A stretch of DNA of 64,000 bases from Halobacillus sp. Nhm2S1 (GCF_019599545.1 NZ_JAIEZV010000006.1:1-64000); one strand, 5' to 3'. Positions 6,842 to 15,589 are shown, counted from the first letter of the stretch. Numbers and translations are program-made. The notes: a model not told the origin generated them from the sequence alone.

Positions 6842-6858
6842 CTACAAAAAATCACCAT

Positions 6859-6889
6859 ACCAGGTCACCCATATTTTGGATGACCTGGT
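6859..6889. repeat. ACCAGGTCA/TGACCTGGT inverted repeat (copy D)
   Basis: ACCAGGTCA (6859-6867) and TGACCTGGT (6881-6889) with a 13-nt loop, 17 bp after the dinB stop. The TGACCTGG core links it to the family at 4011 and 5323. It might also act as a weak terminator. Confidence 0.6.
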
Positions 6890-6921
6890 CCGCCTGTTTT
6901 TTCCATGATTTCAACTGGACA

Positions 6922-6957
6922 AAAACCCTCGCGCTGAATATACAGCGCGAGGGTTTT
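6922..6957. terminator. Bidirectional terminator
   Basis: A 15-bp perfect stem, AAAACCCTCGCGCTG (6922-6936) with CAGCGCGAGGGTTTT (6943-6957), separates dinB from the converging peptidase E gene. Confidence 0.9.
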
Positions 6958-6965
6958 CGTTAGCG

Positions 6966-7658
6966 TTAGCCTAAGTATGTCATTTCCAGCTCATTTTCTT
7001 CTACTTCCTCCGCTTCCACTCTTACATAGTAGCCCTTCGCCTCTTCACGCGAGCTCACATTCTTCACTGGTTCCGTATTTACAAAATGAACAGCCGCTCC
7101 GTCATCAAGCGCATAGCCTGGACGAATCGATCCACCTTTAATAAAAGAAGTGTACGCCGGTTTCCGCTGTTCTTCCCCATCGTAATGCGGGCAGCAGCTT
7201 CCTGGTAGAAATCCGAGGCATTCCAGCGGTTCCAGCTGGTCGCCGTAGGAATCCGTCACCCCTTCATCAAACCAGCAAATGGCGCCTGCACTGATCCCCG
7301 CAAGGACAACCCCTTGTTCCCATGCTTCTTTCATGATTTCATCCAGACCCCACTCTCTCCAAAGGATAAGTAGGTTCTTAGTCGACCCTCCACCTACGTA
7401 GATGATGTCCTGTTCGAGCACAAATTTCCGTAAATCTCTCGTTGGTGGCTTGAATAAGGACAAATGGGTTGCTTCCGCTTTTTCTTTGAATGCTTCATAA
7501 AAGCGTTCGATGTAACTGTCCGCATCCCCACTAGCTGTGGGGACAAAACATATTTTCGGTCTTTCTTTTTCTACTTGATTTAATACGTAATCGTCCAACA
7601 ACGGGTTTTCAGGCTCCATGGAGAAGCCGCCTCCACCCATAGCTATGATTTGCTTCAT
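6966..7658 (-). CDS. Peptidase E-like serine peptidase (S51)
   Basis: Cytoplasmic class-I-glutamine-amidotransferase-like peptidase, 230 aa; peptidase E cleaves N-terminal Asp dipeptides. The nucleophile elbow is AGISAGAICW (Ser about 121); the GGGSTKNLL and LGFLPGSCCPHYDGE segments match S51 enzymes and supply a candidate His. AAGGGGG precedes the ATG. It overlaps the stop of the upstream FNT gene by 4 nt (ATGA), so the two are translationally coupled although no functional link is known. A homologue exists in Bacillus (YgaJ). Confidence 0.8.
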   Translation of the reverse strand: MKQIIAMGGGGFSMEPENPLLDDYVLNQVEKERPKICFVPTASGDADSYIERFYEAFKEKAEATHLSLFKPPTRDLRKFVLEQDIIYVGGGSTKNLLILWREWGLDEIMKEAWEQGVVLAGISAGAICWFDEGVTDSYGDQLEPLECLGFLPGSCCPHYDGEEQRKPAYTSFIKGGSIRPGYALDDGAAVHFVNTEPVKNVSSREEAKGYYVRVEAEEVEENELEMTYLG

Positions 7659-8563
7659 TGTTTAGCCCCCTTCTTATTTTTATTTCTTCCCAGGGAGGTT
7701 TGAATGTCCTCTTTGTAGGCATAAGAGAACAATAAGGATACCAATATCGCTCCTCCAATAAGGTTTCCGATACTGGCAGGTACAAGGTTAAAAAAGATAT
7801 ATTCATACCATGTGTATTTATCAGAAGCTAAAAACCCCATGCTAAAGTACCCCATATTTGCAGCACTGTGCTGGAAATTTCCTGCTACAAAAAGAACGAC
7901 TGGTAAGGTGGTTCCAAGGATTTTACCTGTTAAATCCCGGGCAGAGGTCGTCAGAAAAGCCGCCATACCTATAAGCCAATTGGCAAGAACACCGGAAACC
8001 AGAACCTGAAACCACCCTTTGACTCCGTGATCCATAAACTTCATCTTATGATCCAAATACATTTCCAGCTCAGGATAGAATGTACTGGCGAAGGAGCCTG
8101 ACCACTGGATCAGTACAGCGACCAGAAAAGCGCCGATGATGTTTCCAATATAGGAGGACATCCAGAACTTATAAATGTTCGTTTTCATCAACCCTGCTTT
8201 GTTAAACAAGTAGGAGGGTAATAAAACATTGATTTCCGTAAAAAGAACGGCCCCTGATATGAAGACCATCGAGTACCCTGCCGCGAACCCAAGCCCGGAC
8301 AAAAGGTGATAGATTCCTTTTGTCTCGACTCCAACAGCAAGAAGGATGGAAAAGACGGCCCCGAATGTCATAAAAGATCCCGCCGTCAATGCGAGTAAAA
8401 ATTGAGCACGGAAAGGCTTATTTAAATGGTCTCTTCCCTTTTCACCAAATTCATCTACGATTTGGGACGGAATATAAAATTGTCGCCCCGGACGATCTAT
8501 TTTCTCATTTGAATCATTGCTTTCATTCACATCTGTTTCCTGTGGATTTTCCTCATTAGCCAC
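7655..8563 (-). CDS. Formate/nitrite transporter (FNT) family channel
   Basis: Membrane channel of the FocA/NirC family, 302 aa with a ~55-residue charged N-terminal tail and six hydrophobic segments. The conserved pore His sits in NFQHSAANMGYF, and FTEINVLLPSYLFN corresponds to the discontinuous-helix region. The extended N-tail and the spacing are those of Bacillus YrhG/YwcJ-like proteins. Start choice: GGAGGG is 6 nt before GTG 8563 but abuts the ATG at 8569. Whether it moves formate, nitrite or another small anion cannot be decided, because no formate or nitrite enzyme is adjacent. Confidence 0.8.
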   Translation of the reverse strand: MANEENPQETDVNESNDSNEKIDRPGRQFYIPSQIVDEFGEKGRDHLNKPFRAQFLLALTAGSFMTFGAVFSILLAVGVETKGIYHLLSGLGFAAGYSMVFISGAVLFTEINVLLPSYLFNKAGLMKTNIYKFWMSSYIGNIIGAFLVAVLIQWSGSFASTFYPELEMYLDHKMKFMDHGVKGWFQVLVSGVLANWLIGMAAFLTTSARDLTGKILGTTLPVVLFVAGNFQHSAANMGYFSMGFLASDKYTWYEYIFFNLVPASIGNLIGGAILVSLLFSYAYKEDIQTSLGRNKNKKGAKQ

Positions 8564-8675
8564 GGTCATCCCTCCAATGATTCTCACATTCCCGATTCTT
8601 TAAAAATATAATCTCCCTTGTATAACCTGAAGCGTTTGAGAAATGGTAAGAAAAACAAGGAAAAGAGGAATGAAG

Positions 8676-8849
8676 ATGGCCAGGGATGAATTCTGTCTCG
8701 CTTGTGATGGAGAAGGTCTGTTAATGGATGATGAAGAATGGCGCTACACTTGTAAGATTTGCGGCGGCAGTGGTCTCCGCCCTCAGGAAGGAAGCGTCTA
8801 TGACCGCCAGAGTGCGGATGTGGATGTAATGAACCGGTACTTGGATTGA
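8676..8849 (+). CDS. Small double CxxCxGxG zinc-ribbon protein
   Basis: 57-aa protein with two DnaJ-like zinc half-sites, CLACDGEG (about 8-15) and CKICGGSG (about 26-33), 18 residues apart. It resembles the cysteine-rich repeats of DnaJ and small Bacillus proteins of that kind. AGAGG is 7 nt before ATG 8676; the ATG at 8670 is too close to that site. It probably binds one Zn. It is followed by its own terminator. Function unknown. Confidence 0.7.
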   Translation: MARDEFCLACDGEGLLMDDEEWRYTCKICGGSGLRPQEGSVYDRQSADVDVMNRYLD

Positions 8850-8872
8850 CCACGAAATTTCCGCCTCCGCTA

Positions 8873-8902
8873 AAAAGCGCTCGGCTTCATTCGAGCGCTT
8901 TT
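8873..8902 (+). terminator. Terminator of the zinc-ribbon gene
   Basis: AAAAGCGCTCG (8873-8883) and CGAGCGCTTTT (8892-8902) form a perfect 11-bp stem. Confidence 0.85.
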
Positions 8903-8911
8903 GTCTTGTAT

Positions 8912-8942
8912 AAATAAAAAGACGCGGCTTTAAAGCCACGCC
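8912..8942 (-). terminator. Terminator of the DUF4064 gene
   Basis: Minus-strand GGCGTGGCTT/AAGCCGCGTC stem followed by TTTTTATTT, just after the stop of the DUF4064 gene. Confidence 0.8.
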
Positions 8943-8951
8943 TTTCTCCAC

Positions 8952-9404
8952 CTAATAACTGATTGCTTCATCGGGTGCGGTCTTTTTCGGTTTACGGACG
9001 AGCGCAACAATTCCTGCAATCAAATACGCTACGCCTCCGAACAATCCCATAAATACAGTGGCGAACGTAAAGATAATCGCAGAAATAATTAAAATGATCC
9101 CCGCAGCTTTCGGTTTCTTATTCCCTTTAAGGAACACAGCAGCCAGAATACCTAATCCGATGGCAATTAGAGACGCAATCAATACGAACATTGCGAATGA
9201 CCCCATCATTTCAAACATCTGGGTCATATCAGTGGAACTCATTTCCCCTTCCATCTGCACTTCCGGGGAATTCATGAAGTTTTCAATTTCTTGTTGTATT
9301 TGCGGATTATCTGAAGAGTTTAACAAAATGCCACTCAACAGAACGGGAAGTCCAAAAAGAACAATTCCAATGATGGTAAGAACGATTTCTACCGTACGTT
9401 TCAA
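8952..9404 (-). CDS. DUF4064-type membrane protein
   Basis: 150-aa integral membrane protein with an N-terminal hydrophobic helix (VEIVLTIIGIVLFGLPVLLS), a ~45-residue Met/Glu-rich extracytoplasmic loop and three further helices, ending in a charged tail. The pattern fits DUF4064, whose role is unknown. The start is TTG with GGAGG 8 nt upstream. It follows the ABC-2 permease gene by 18 nt on the same strand and so probably belongs to the same transcript. Confidence 0.7.
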   Translation of the reverse strand: MKRTVEIVLTIIGIVLFGLPVLLSGILLNSSDNPQIQQEIENFMNSPEVQMEGEMSSTDMTQMFEMMGSFAMFVLIASLIAIGLGILAAVFLKGNKKPKAAGIILIISAIIFTFATVFMGLFGGVAYLIAGIVALVRKPKKTAPDEAISY

Positions 9405-9422
9405 TTCCTTCTCCTCCTTTTT

Positions 9423-10379
9423 TTATGCTCCAGCTACGTCACGCTTCGTAAAGAATCCCCATGATAAAACCATGAATACTACATAATATACCGCTAAAAC
9501 TGCGATGGAAAACCCAAGCGAAGTTCCTGATACGAACGGTGTCCCGGACATGTATTGAGTCAAGTCCGTATTGGCAAACAGGATATATTTCGCCCACTCT
9601 TTTTCCATAAAGAAAAGCACAATTGAGCTTCCGGCCATCATGAGGAAGATCGCCAAACCGATGGCAAGGGATGTATTCCTGAAAACAGAAGCGATCATAA
9701 ACGCGAACGTAGCCATCATAATTAATTCTACAAAACTCAATAAGTATTGTGAAACAGTAAATGAAAAGAGGGCGGCATCTTTTATCTCGCCCGCTTGAGT
9801 ATATACATACGTCGGAGAAAAGCTGCCCATTCCAAACAATAGAGATCCAACTAAAAAGGACAACAGGTATAAAATGAACAGCATCACCAAAGCATAGATG
9901 ACCACGGACACATATTTTGCTAACAGAATCTTCGCTCTTGAAATCGGACGGATCAATAAAAGTTTAATTGTGCCCCAGCGAAACTCATTAGCTGTAATTC
10001 CTGCCGCTACAATGATTGTGAACAGACTGACCAACGCAACAAGATCTCGGTTATCGCGAACGAAATCCCACGCATTGTAGGGTGTCGGCTTCAAGTCATT
10101 TTCAATGCGATACTGATTCATCTCCACATTCGTATATCCCGGGTACTCAATCTCTGGCGGCTGTTCCCCCGCAGACATCAATTGCTCATTCTGCTGCTGC
10201 AGCTCCTGTTTCCAATTGTCGCCGGTCGGTCCTTCTCCGCCCGTAATCGCATCATCGATTTTGAGCAAAGTCCCTATCCCGACAATTAAAACCACCAACA
10301 GAATAGCCATGATCCACGTCGCCTTTTGGTTATAGAGCTTCATTTGTTCATTTTTGATCAGTTGAAAAAAGTTACTCAA
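9423..10379 (-). CDS. ABC-2 type transporter permease
   Basis: Membrane partner of the ATPase encoded upstream, 318 aa. It has an N-terminal helix (TWIMAILLVVLIVGIGTLL), a ~75-residue outside loop rich in Gln/Glu/Pro, then five more helices from about residue 105. This is the topology of bacitracin- or lantibiotic-type exporter permeases (BcrB/YhaP-like). Start choice: TTG at 10377-10379 overlaps the ATPase stop codon (ATTGAGTAA) with a GGAGAGGGAG site; a TTG at 10394 is an alternative. The substrate is unknown. Confidence 0.8.
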   Translation of the reverse strand: MSNFFQLIKNEQMKLYNQKATWIMAILLVVLIVGIGTLLKIDDAITGGEGPTGDNWKQELQQQNEQLMSAGEQPPEIEYPGYTNVEMNQYRIENDLKPTPYNAWDFVRDNRDLVALVSLFTIIVAAGITANEFRWGTIKLLLIRPISRAKILLAKYVSVVIYALVMLFILYLLSFLVGSLLFGMGSFSPTYVYTQAGEIKDAALFSFTVSQYLLSFVELIMMATFAFMIASVFRNTSLAIGLAIFLMMAGSSIVLFFMEKEWAKYILFANTDLTQYMSGTPFVSGTSLGFSIAVLAVYYVVFMVLSWGFFTKRDVAGA

Positions 10380-11292
10380 TGGCTCCCTCTCCAATCAAAT
10401 CTAAGAATTTATCTTCAAGCGTTGAGCGGTTGACGTTGACACTATAGATTCGGATTCCTTTTTGCACCAGATCTGCCACAACAGATGGAATCTTCTCTTT
10501 TTCTACTGTGAAAGTCAGAAGCTCTTCCTTACGATTCACTTCCTTGCCTGTCATTTCTTGAAGAGCGACCATCGTTTGATCTACAGGTGTCGCTTCAATG
10601 GACACTTCTTTCTCATCTGTTTGCTGAAGAGCATCATGAACCGTCTGGATGGAAATCAATTCTCCATTTTTAATGATCCCAATTCGATCACACATCATCT
10701 CCATTTCAGAAAGGATGTGACTTGATACAATAACTGCTACTCCTTCTTCCTCCGCCAGTCTCCGGATATACGCACGGATTTCCCTGATTCCAGAAGGATC
10801 CAACCCATTTGTTGGTTCATCAAGGATGAGGACGGATGGTTTATGTAATAATGCCTGGGCAATTCCAAGGCGCTGGCGCATCCCAAGCGAGTATTTCCCC
10901 ACTTTTTCCTTCATCCGCTTTTCCAACCCAACAAGCTTGACGACTTCCTTCATACGTTCCTCTGTAACTCCGGGCATCATGCGGGCGTAATGAACGAGAT
11001 TCTTCCACCCGCTCATGAATGGGTACATTTCAGGGTTTTCTACGATTCCGCCTACATGACGGATGGCTCCTTTAAAGTTGTTCTTTACACTTTGACCCTG
11101 GATGATCACATCCCCGTCCGTCATTTTCATCAACCCGACCATCATCCGGATGGTTGTGGTTTTTCCCGCTCCGTTAGGCCCAAGAAAACCAAACACTTCC
11201 CCTCCGTAAATATCGAAATTCAAACCTTTAATGATTGATTTTTTGCCAATTGTCTTTTGGACATTCTTCAACTGCATAACAGGCTCTGACAT
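10372..11292 (-). CDS. ABC transporter ATP-binding protein (BcrA type)
   Basis: 306-aa ATPase for the downstream ABC-2 permease. Walker A GPNGAGKTTT (about 39-48), signature YSLGMRQR (about 138), Walker B VLILDEPTNGLDP and the switch His in VSSHIL are all intact. The C-terminal ~85 residues are the accessory domain seen in BcrA-like proteins. AAGGAGGGG precedes the ATG. It is first in a three-gene unit (ATPase, permease, DUF4064). Such pairs often export antimicrobial peptides or mediate their immunity; no sensor kinase is next to it. Confidence 0.85.
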   Translation of the reverse strand: MSEPVMQLKNVQKTIGKKSIIKGLNFDIYGGEVFGFLGPNGAGKTTTIRMMVGLMKMTDGDVIIQGQSVKNNFKGAIRHVGGIVENPEMYPFMSGWKNLVHYARMMPGVTEERMKEVVKLVGLEKRMKEKVGKYSLGMRQRLGIAQALLHKPSVLILDEPTNGLDPSGIREIRAYIRRLAEEEGVAVIVSSHILSEMEMMCDRIGIIKNGELISIQTVHDALQQTDEKEVSIEATPVDQTMVALQEMTGKEVNRKEELLTFTVEKEKIPSVVADLVQKGIRIYSVNVNRSTLEDKFLDLIGEGAIE

Positions 11293-11603
11293 TCTTCCCC
11301 CTCCTTTTTATCAACACACCTACTCTACGGCACAATACCAATCTGGTTTCACAAATTATGAAAAATTTTACAATATTCAAGTGTATGACAGAGTTGTGGA
11401 AGACTCGGGTTCGGTCGCTTTCTATGGGGCGGGTGGTGAGCCTCCTCAGGTTAAGTGTCTCGGGGAGCTTTAGTGGACAATGGAAAGCAGGGACGGATGC
11501 GTGGATGAGCTTGGGAATTTTTGATAAGATGGAAGCATGGAATGAGGGCAGCTCCCTCGGAACCGGATGAAAAAATGATCAGACTGTTAGGGGGTTAGAC
11601 TGA
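11293..11603. other. 311-bp intergenic region with degenerate repeat-like sequence
   Basis: It lies between divergent units. At about 11397-11480 it carries G-rich sequence (TCGGTTCGGT-like words, CTTTCTATGGGGCGGGTGGT, GAGCCTCCTC, GTGTCTCGGGGAG) that resembles, from memory, a high-copy intergenic repeat of Bacillaceae. A 70-codon open frame across it has a low-complexity product and no ribosome site, so I do not call a gene. Confidence 0.5.
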
Positions 11604-12746
11604 GTGAAAATCGTATCTATTGAACCGACACCTAGTCCGAATTCAATGAAGATCAATGTAAACGAAACCTTGCCAGATGGCGAGACACACAACTATAAAA
11701 AAGATGATGAACTTAAAGATGCACCTGGCTTTGTCCAGCACCTTTTCGAAATTGAAGGGGTCAAAGGCCTTTACCACGTGACTGATTTCATCGCTCTAGA
11801 AAGAAATGCACGTGTATCTTGGGAAGCGATTCTTCCTGAAGTCAGGAAGGTTTTCGGATCGGAAGCAGCCGATGAAACAGCTTCACAAAAACAGGAAGAA
11901 CCCGATGAACATTTCGGGGAAGTTCGTGTGTTCGTGCAGATGTTCCGCGGCCTCCCGATGCAAGTAAAGCTTGAGGAAGGCGAAGAAGAAACACGTGTAG
12001 GGCTTCCTGAGCGTTTCATGGATGCGGCTATGAAAGCAGCTCCCGCTTCTCCGAACATGATCATGGAGCGTAAATGGGTGGAGCAGAACCCACGCTATGG
12101 CGACGTGGCAGAAATCGGGGAACAGGTGAAAGAAGAACTTTCGGCAAGTTATGATGAAGATCGACTGGAATCTCTTGTTAAACAAGCGTTTGACCAAGAA
12201 TCGGTTGATGTCGAACCGAAGGAAGAAAAGACGAAAATCAGCCTAGAAACATTGGATCATGACGACTGGAAAGTTCGCTATGCGGCTTTAGACCGGATGG
12301 ATCCGACGGCAGAGGATTATCGCCTGCTTGATAAAGCCCTGGATGATGAAAAAGCTTCAATCCGGCGTTTGGCAACCGCCTATCTTGGAATGATTGAAGA
12401 AATTGAAACACTGCCGTATCTCTACAAAGCTCTCAATGACAAATCAGTCACCGTAAGACGCACAGCCGGCGATTGCATCTCTGATCTCGGCTTCAAAGAA
12501 GCGATGCCGAGAATGATGGAGTCCTTATCTGACTCCAACAAACTCGTTCGCTGGCGTGCAGCGATGTACTTGTATGAGCTTGGTGATGAAGCCGCCCTTC
12601 CTGCCTTGAAGGAAGCCGCTGATGATCCCGAATTCGAAGTCCGGCTCCAAATCAATATGGCGATCGAAAGAATTGAAGGCGGCGAGGAAGCTAAAGGATC
12701 CGTGTGGCATCAAATGACTCAAGCGACTAAGAAAAAACAACAATAG
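11604..12746 (+). CDS. CvfC/YpgR-like protein: NifU N-terminal domain plus HEAT repeats
   Basis: Acidic 380-aa cytoplasmic protein. Residues 1-85 form a scaffold-type NifU N-terminal domain (PTPSPNSMKINVN, then VKGLYHVTDFIALER). The C-terminal half (about 215-360) consists of HEAT-like helical repeats (WKVRYAALDRM, ASIRRLATAYLG, VTVRRTAGDCISDLG, LVRWRAAMYLYELG). This is the layout of Staphylococcus CvfC and Bacillus YpgR. The start is GTG with AGGGGG 9 nt upstream. It is 12 nt before brxA, suggesting a link between thiol redox and Fe-S or protein repair; that link is inference. Confidence 0.8.
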   Translation: MKIVSIEPTPSPNSMKINVNETLPDGETHNYKKDDELKDAPGFVQHLFEIEGVKGLYHVTDFIALERNARVSWEAILPEVRKVFGSEAADETASQKQEEPDEHFGEVRVFVQMFRGLPMQVKLEEGEEETRVGLPERFMDAAMKAAPASPNMIMERKWVEQNPRYGDVAEIGEQVKEELSASYDEDRLESLVKQAFDQESVDVEPKEEKTKISLETLDHDDWKVRYAALDRMDPTAEDYRLLDKALDDEKASIRRLATAYLGMIEEIETLPYLYKALNDKSVTVRRTAGDCISDLGFKEAMPRMMESLSDSNKLVRWRAAMYLYELGDEAALPALKEAADDPEFEVRLQINMAIERIEGGEEAKGSVWHQMTQATKKKQQ

Positions 12747-12758
12747 GAGGCTACCATT

Positions 12759-13187
12759 ATGAACCCATATGAAGCATATATGAAAGAAATCTCCCAGCCG
12801 ATGCGTGATGAATTGACGAACGCAGGCTTTACTGAACTGACGACCCCAGAGGAAGTGGACACATTCATCAGCGAAACGAAAGGAACATCCCTTGTCGTGA
12901 TCAACTCTGTCTGTGGTTGTGCTGCAGGCCTTGCCCGTCCTTCTGCCCGTGAATCACTCAACAATGAAAAACGTCCAGATCATACTGTTACTGTCTTCGC
13001 TGGCCAGGACCGCGAAGCTACTTCACGCATGCGTGACTATTTAGAAGGCTATGAGCCATCCTCTCCATCCATGGCTCTTTTAAAAGATGGACAGGTGCTC
13101 CACTTCATCCCCCGCGAAGAGATTGAGGATTATGAAGTCGAAGAGATTGTAGCCAATCTTACGAACGCATATAACCAATACTGTTAA
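12759..13187 (+). CDS. brxA: Bacilliredoxin BrxA
   Basis: 142-aa thioredoxin-fold protein of the YphP/YqiW family that removes bacillithiol from mixed disulfides in low-GC Gram-positives. The active site is the family-specific CGC in NSVCGCAAGLARP (about 52-54). The VHFIPR-like segment HFIPREEIE and the C-terminal Cys favour YphP (BrxA) over YqiW (BrxB). AGGAGG is 9 nt before ATG. It is co-transcribed with the CvfC-like gene and followed by a strong terminator. Confidence 0.88.
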   Translation: MNPYEAYMKEISQPMRDELTNAGFTELTTPEEVDTFISETKGTSLVVINSVCGCAAGLARPSARESLNNEKRPDHTVTVFAGQDREATSRMRDYLEGYEPSSPSMALLKDGQVLHFIPREEIEDYEVEEIVANLTNAYNQYC

Positions 13188-13188
13188 C

Positions 13189-13224
13189 AAAAAGCGCCTT
13201 CCCCTATGAGGGAAGGCGCTTTTT
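13189..13224. terminator. Bidirectional terminator after brxA
   Basis: AAAAAGCGCCTTCCC (13189-13203) and GGGAAGGCGCTTTTT (13210-13224) form a perfect 15-bp stem with a 6-nt loop. It also serves the converging MFS gene, whose stop it touches. Confidence 0.92.
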
Positions 13225-14450
13225 CATGCGGTCTTGGTTTGATCCCCGCTTTTTTCGGGCTTGATCAACAGGAGAACAATCAATAAGAGAAGGGCACCTA
13301 AGGCACCGCTGGCGATGTAACTGATATTCAAATATTCCTTCATCAGAAGCGACATCAACGGAGGTCCCGCAGCGACCCCTATGAATCTGGATGAACTGTA
13401 AAAAGACGTAATCGTTCCTCTCTCTTCTTTTTCGATCCCTTCTGTGATGAGGGCATCAAGGGTCGGGAGCATCCCACCGATCGCCGTCCCCAGTACACTC
13501 GTTACAACGAGAAGCAGAAACAACTTCTCGTTGACATAACCGACGAAGATGACGCTTGCTGAAACCATTATCAATGCTGTGACAAGCACCCATTTCATGA
13601 CGGTTGTGTCTCCCTTGATTTTCTTCCCAGTCACAAAGGCCGACACACATAACGTGAACAATGGAATAGCTAGGACGAATCCTTTTTTCACACCTTCAAT
13701 GTTATGGGTTTTCTCAAGGATATCGGACATGAAGAACAACACGGCAAACAAAACAAGCATGGCGTAAGCCCCTAGTAGAAATACCGGGTACAACCATTTC
13801 CCTTCCTGTTTGAATATCTCTTTCGTCTTTTTCAGAAATTGCTTGAACGGCTGGGGTTCTTCCTTTTTCCCTTTAGGAACTTTAATAAAAAAGAAAACGA
13901 GGACAATCGAGATCAAACTGAAAAAGGAAATCGAAAAGAACGGTAAAAACCATAAAAATACAGCAAAAAGAGAACCCAATATGGGACTTAGTACTTTTCC
14001 GAACGTATTTGACGTTTCTATGATACCAAGGCAGGAGCTTGCTTTTTCATCATCGTCTTTATATAAATCTCCGACGAGAGGTAAAATGATCGGAGTCGCC
14101 CCTGCTGCGCCCATCCCCTGTAGAATTCGTCCAATCGTAATCCAGAGAAAGGGGTCATCCAGTTTCCATGAAGAAAAACCAGCGATCAGCCCTCCAATGA
14201 AAGCCAGGACTAAACTCGGAAGGATGATTAACTTTCTTCCGAAACGATCGGATAAGTAACCGGCAACAGGAATCAGAATAATGGCTGCTACGGAATAGCT
14301 GGTGATGATTGTACTTGATTGAAAAGATGTGATGCCTACCTTTTTCTCGAAAATCGGCAATACTGGAATCAGCATGGAATTCCCGAGCGTCATCACAAGG
14401 GGAATCGAAGCCATACCGACCAGGCACCAACGGCTTACTTTGTTTTCCAA
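13224..14450 (-). CDS. MFS multidrug-type efflux transporter
   Basis: 408-aa major facilitator protein with 12 predicted helices. Motif A is GYLSDRFGRKLI (about 63-74), and the drug:H+ antiporter motif region GRILQGMGAAGATPI is present in helix 4-5; both are typical of the 12-helix DHA1 efflux group. The start is TTG with GGAGG 7 nt upstream. A short hairpin that includes part of the ribosome site lies immediately before it, which may control translation. The exported compound is unknown. Confidence 0.8.
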   Translation of the reverse strand: MENKVSRWCLVGMASIPLVMTLGNSMLIPVLPIFEKKVGITSFQSSTIITSYSVAAIILIPVAGYLSDRFGRKLIILPSLVLAFIGGLIAGFSSWKLDDPFLWITIGRILQGMGAAGATPIILPLVGDLYKDDDEKASSCLGIIETSNTFGKVLSPILGSLFAVFLWFLPFFSISFFSLISIVLVFFFIKVPKGKKEEPQPFKQFLKKTKEIFKQEGKWLYPVFLLGAYAMLVLFAVLFFMSDILEKTHNIEGVKKGFVLAIPLFTLCVSAFVTGKKIKGDTTVMKWVLVTALIMVSASVIFVGYVNEKLFLLLVVTSVLGTAIGGMLPTLDALITEGIEKEERGTITSFYSSSRFIGVAAGPPLMSLLMKEYLNISYIASGALGALLLLIVLLLIKPEKSGDQTKTA

Positions 14451-14460
14451 TGCAATTCCT

Positions 14461-14482
14461 CCTACGTATTCATAAACGTAGG
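14461..14482 (-). promoter_or_regulatory. Hairpin/operator covering the MFS ribosome site
   Basis: Arms CCTACGT (14476-14482 read on minus) and ACGTAGG (14461-14467) with an 8-nt loop; the 3' arm runs into AGGAGG. It could mask the ribosome site in RNA or be a repressor operator in DNA. Confidence 0.45.
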
Positions 14483-14527
14483 ATGCCCTATTCCAATGGA
14501 TTCACGATGAGAAAAATCTGGATATAC

Positions 14528-14980
14528 TCACGTCGCTTTTATGTAAACGTTTATGGACTCACCAGATAGGCTAAAGGCTTTCCCTTCCTGATCCCACCCG
14601 TATTTTTCATAGTACCCTTCCAGGTCAGTCGCCAAATAAATAAAATGGTAACCTAGCCTACCCGCTTCCTCCACGGCATGACTGAGTAACTGTTTCCCGG
14701 CCTGCTGCCCACGATGATCCGGATGAACATAAAGGCACGCCAACCATGGACAAAGGTCCTGTCGGCTGTTCATATCATTTCGGAGCAGAGCATAGGTGCC
14801 GATGATTTTCTCCTCATCCAAAAGAGTATAAAACAGAGGCAGTTCATCTTCATTTTTCAATGACTGATGAATACAGTCTTCATACAGCTTGAAGTTATCT
14901 TCATTTCCCCATTGTTCCCAAAAGATGTCGATGGCGCGGTCGACCAAGTCCATCCTCTCTTTCAAGTGCACAATTTTCAT
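14528..14980 (-). CDS. GNAT-family N-acetyltransferase
   Basis: 150-aa acetyl-CoA-dependent transferase. The CoA-binding motif A is visible as LYVHPDHRGQQAGKQLL (about 88-104), and GYYEKYGW matches the motif B end. The fold starts with an Asp/Arg-rich helix typical of the family. Its start overlaps the stop of the upstream small membrane-protein gene by 4 nt, so both are translated together. The acceptor substrate is not predictable. Confidence 0.8.
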   Translation of the reverse strand: MKIVHLKERMDLVDRAIDIFWEQWGNEDNFKLYEDCIHQSLKNEDELPLFYTLLDEEKIIGTYALLRNDMNSRQDLCPWLACLYVHPDHRGQQAGKQLLSHAVEEAGRLGYHFIYLATDLEGYYEKYGWDQEGKAFSLSGESINVYIKAT

Positions 14981-15210
14981 TCTTTCAACTCCCTCGTTTG
15001 ATTGAGTTTATTTGTTATGAAAATAGCCATGAGTATAGGAAGAACCAACACTACCGCGGGCATGACTCTTACAAGAATGGAGGGGTCCGTTTCGGCATTT
15101 ATTCTCCATGGATCAGGCTCATATAGAAAAGTCAAAATCAAACCTGATCCCCATGACACGAGCCCATAGCTTAACATCAACGTGATAATGAACACGATAT
15201 ATTTCTTCAC
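14977..15210 (-). CDS. Small two-helix membrane protein
   Basis: 77-aa protein with two hydrophobic helices (about 4-28 and 45-66) joined by a ~17-residue polar loop and a short charged C-tail. The start is GTG with AGAGG 7 nt upstream. It is coupled to the GNAT gene by a 4-nt overlap. No family is recognised. Confidence 0.6.
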   Translation of the reverse strand: MKKYIVFIITLMLSYGLVSWGSGLILTFLYEPDPWRINAETDPSILVRVMPAVVLVLPILMAIFITNKLNQTRELKE

Positions 15211-15442
15211 CCTATCACCTCTACCTTTTATACGATGACATTGGTTTCAAGTTTCAAATCGCGGACATGAAATTTAAAAAATATAGAGGGCGATAGGGGT
15301 GAAGGCGGTACAGAATCCGAGAACGCCATTGACAGCAATAATAGCTGGTTTAATTACCATAAAATTACACTATATTCACTTCCCCTTAACAAAGGACGGG
15401 TATCTTTTATACGTAACTCACTTTGGAAAGGGGATTTTTTAC

Positions 15443-15589
15443 ATGTTGAAGAAATGGATGTTAGCGTTAGGTTTGGTATCTGTTTTGACCCTTGCTGCTT
15501 GTGGCGGAGAAGAAGACGGTGAGATGGAAGAAGAACAAATGGAAGAGCAGGAACAAAGTGACACAGAGAGCGAAGGCAGCGAAGAATAA
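15443..15589 (+). CDS. Mini-lipoprotein with acidic tail
   Basis: 48-aa precursor with a lipoprotein signal (KKWMLALGLVSVLTLAAC, lipobox LAAC, Cys about 20) and a mature part of ~29 residues made almost only of Glu, Asp, Gly, Ser and Gln. AAAGGGG lies 9 nt before the ATG at 15443; a longer in-frame start at 15299 has no site and lacks the signal at the N-terminus. Such acidic mini-lipoproteins are common in Bacillaceae and have no known role. A terminator follows. Confidence 0.7.
   Translation: MLKKWMLALGLVSVLTLAACGGEEDGEMEEEQMEEQEQSDTESEGSEE

Noticed and set aside
11358-11570. A 70-codon open frame between the ABC ATPase and the CvfC-like gene
   Set aside because: It has no ribosome site and a Ser/Gly/Arg-rich product over the G-rich degenerate repeat; more likely non-coding.
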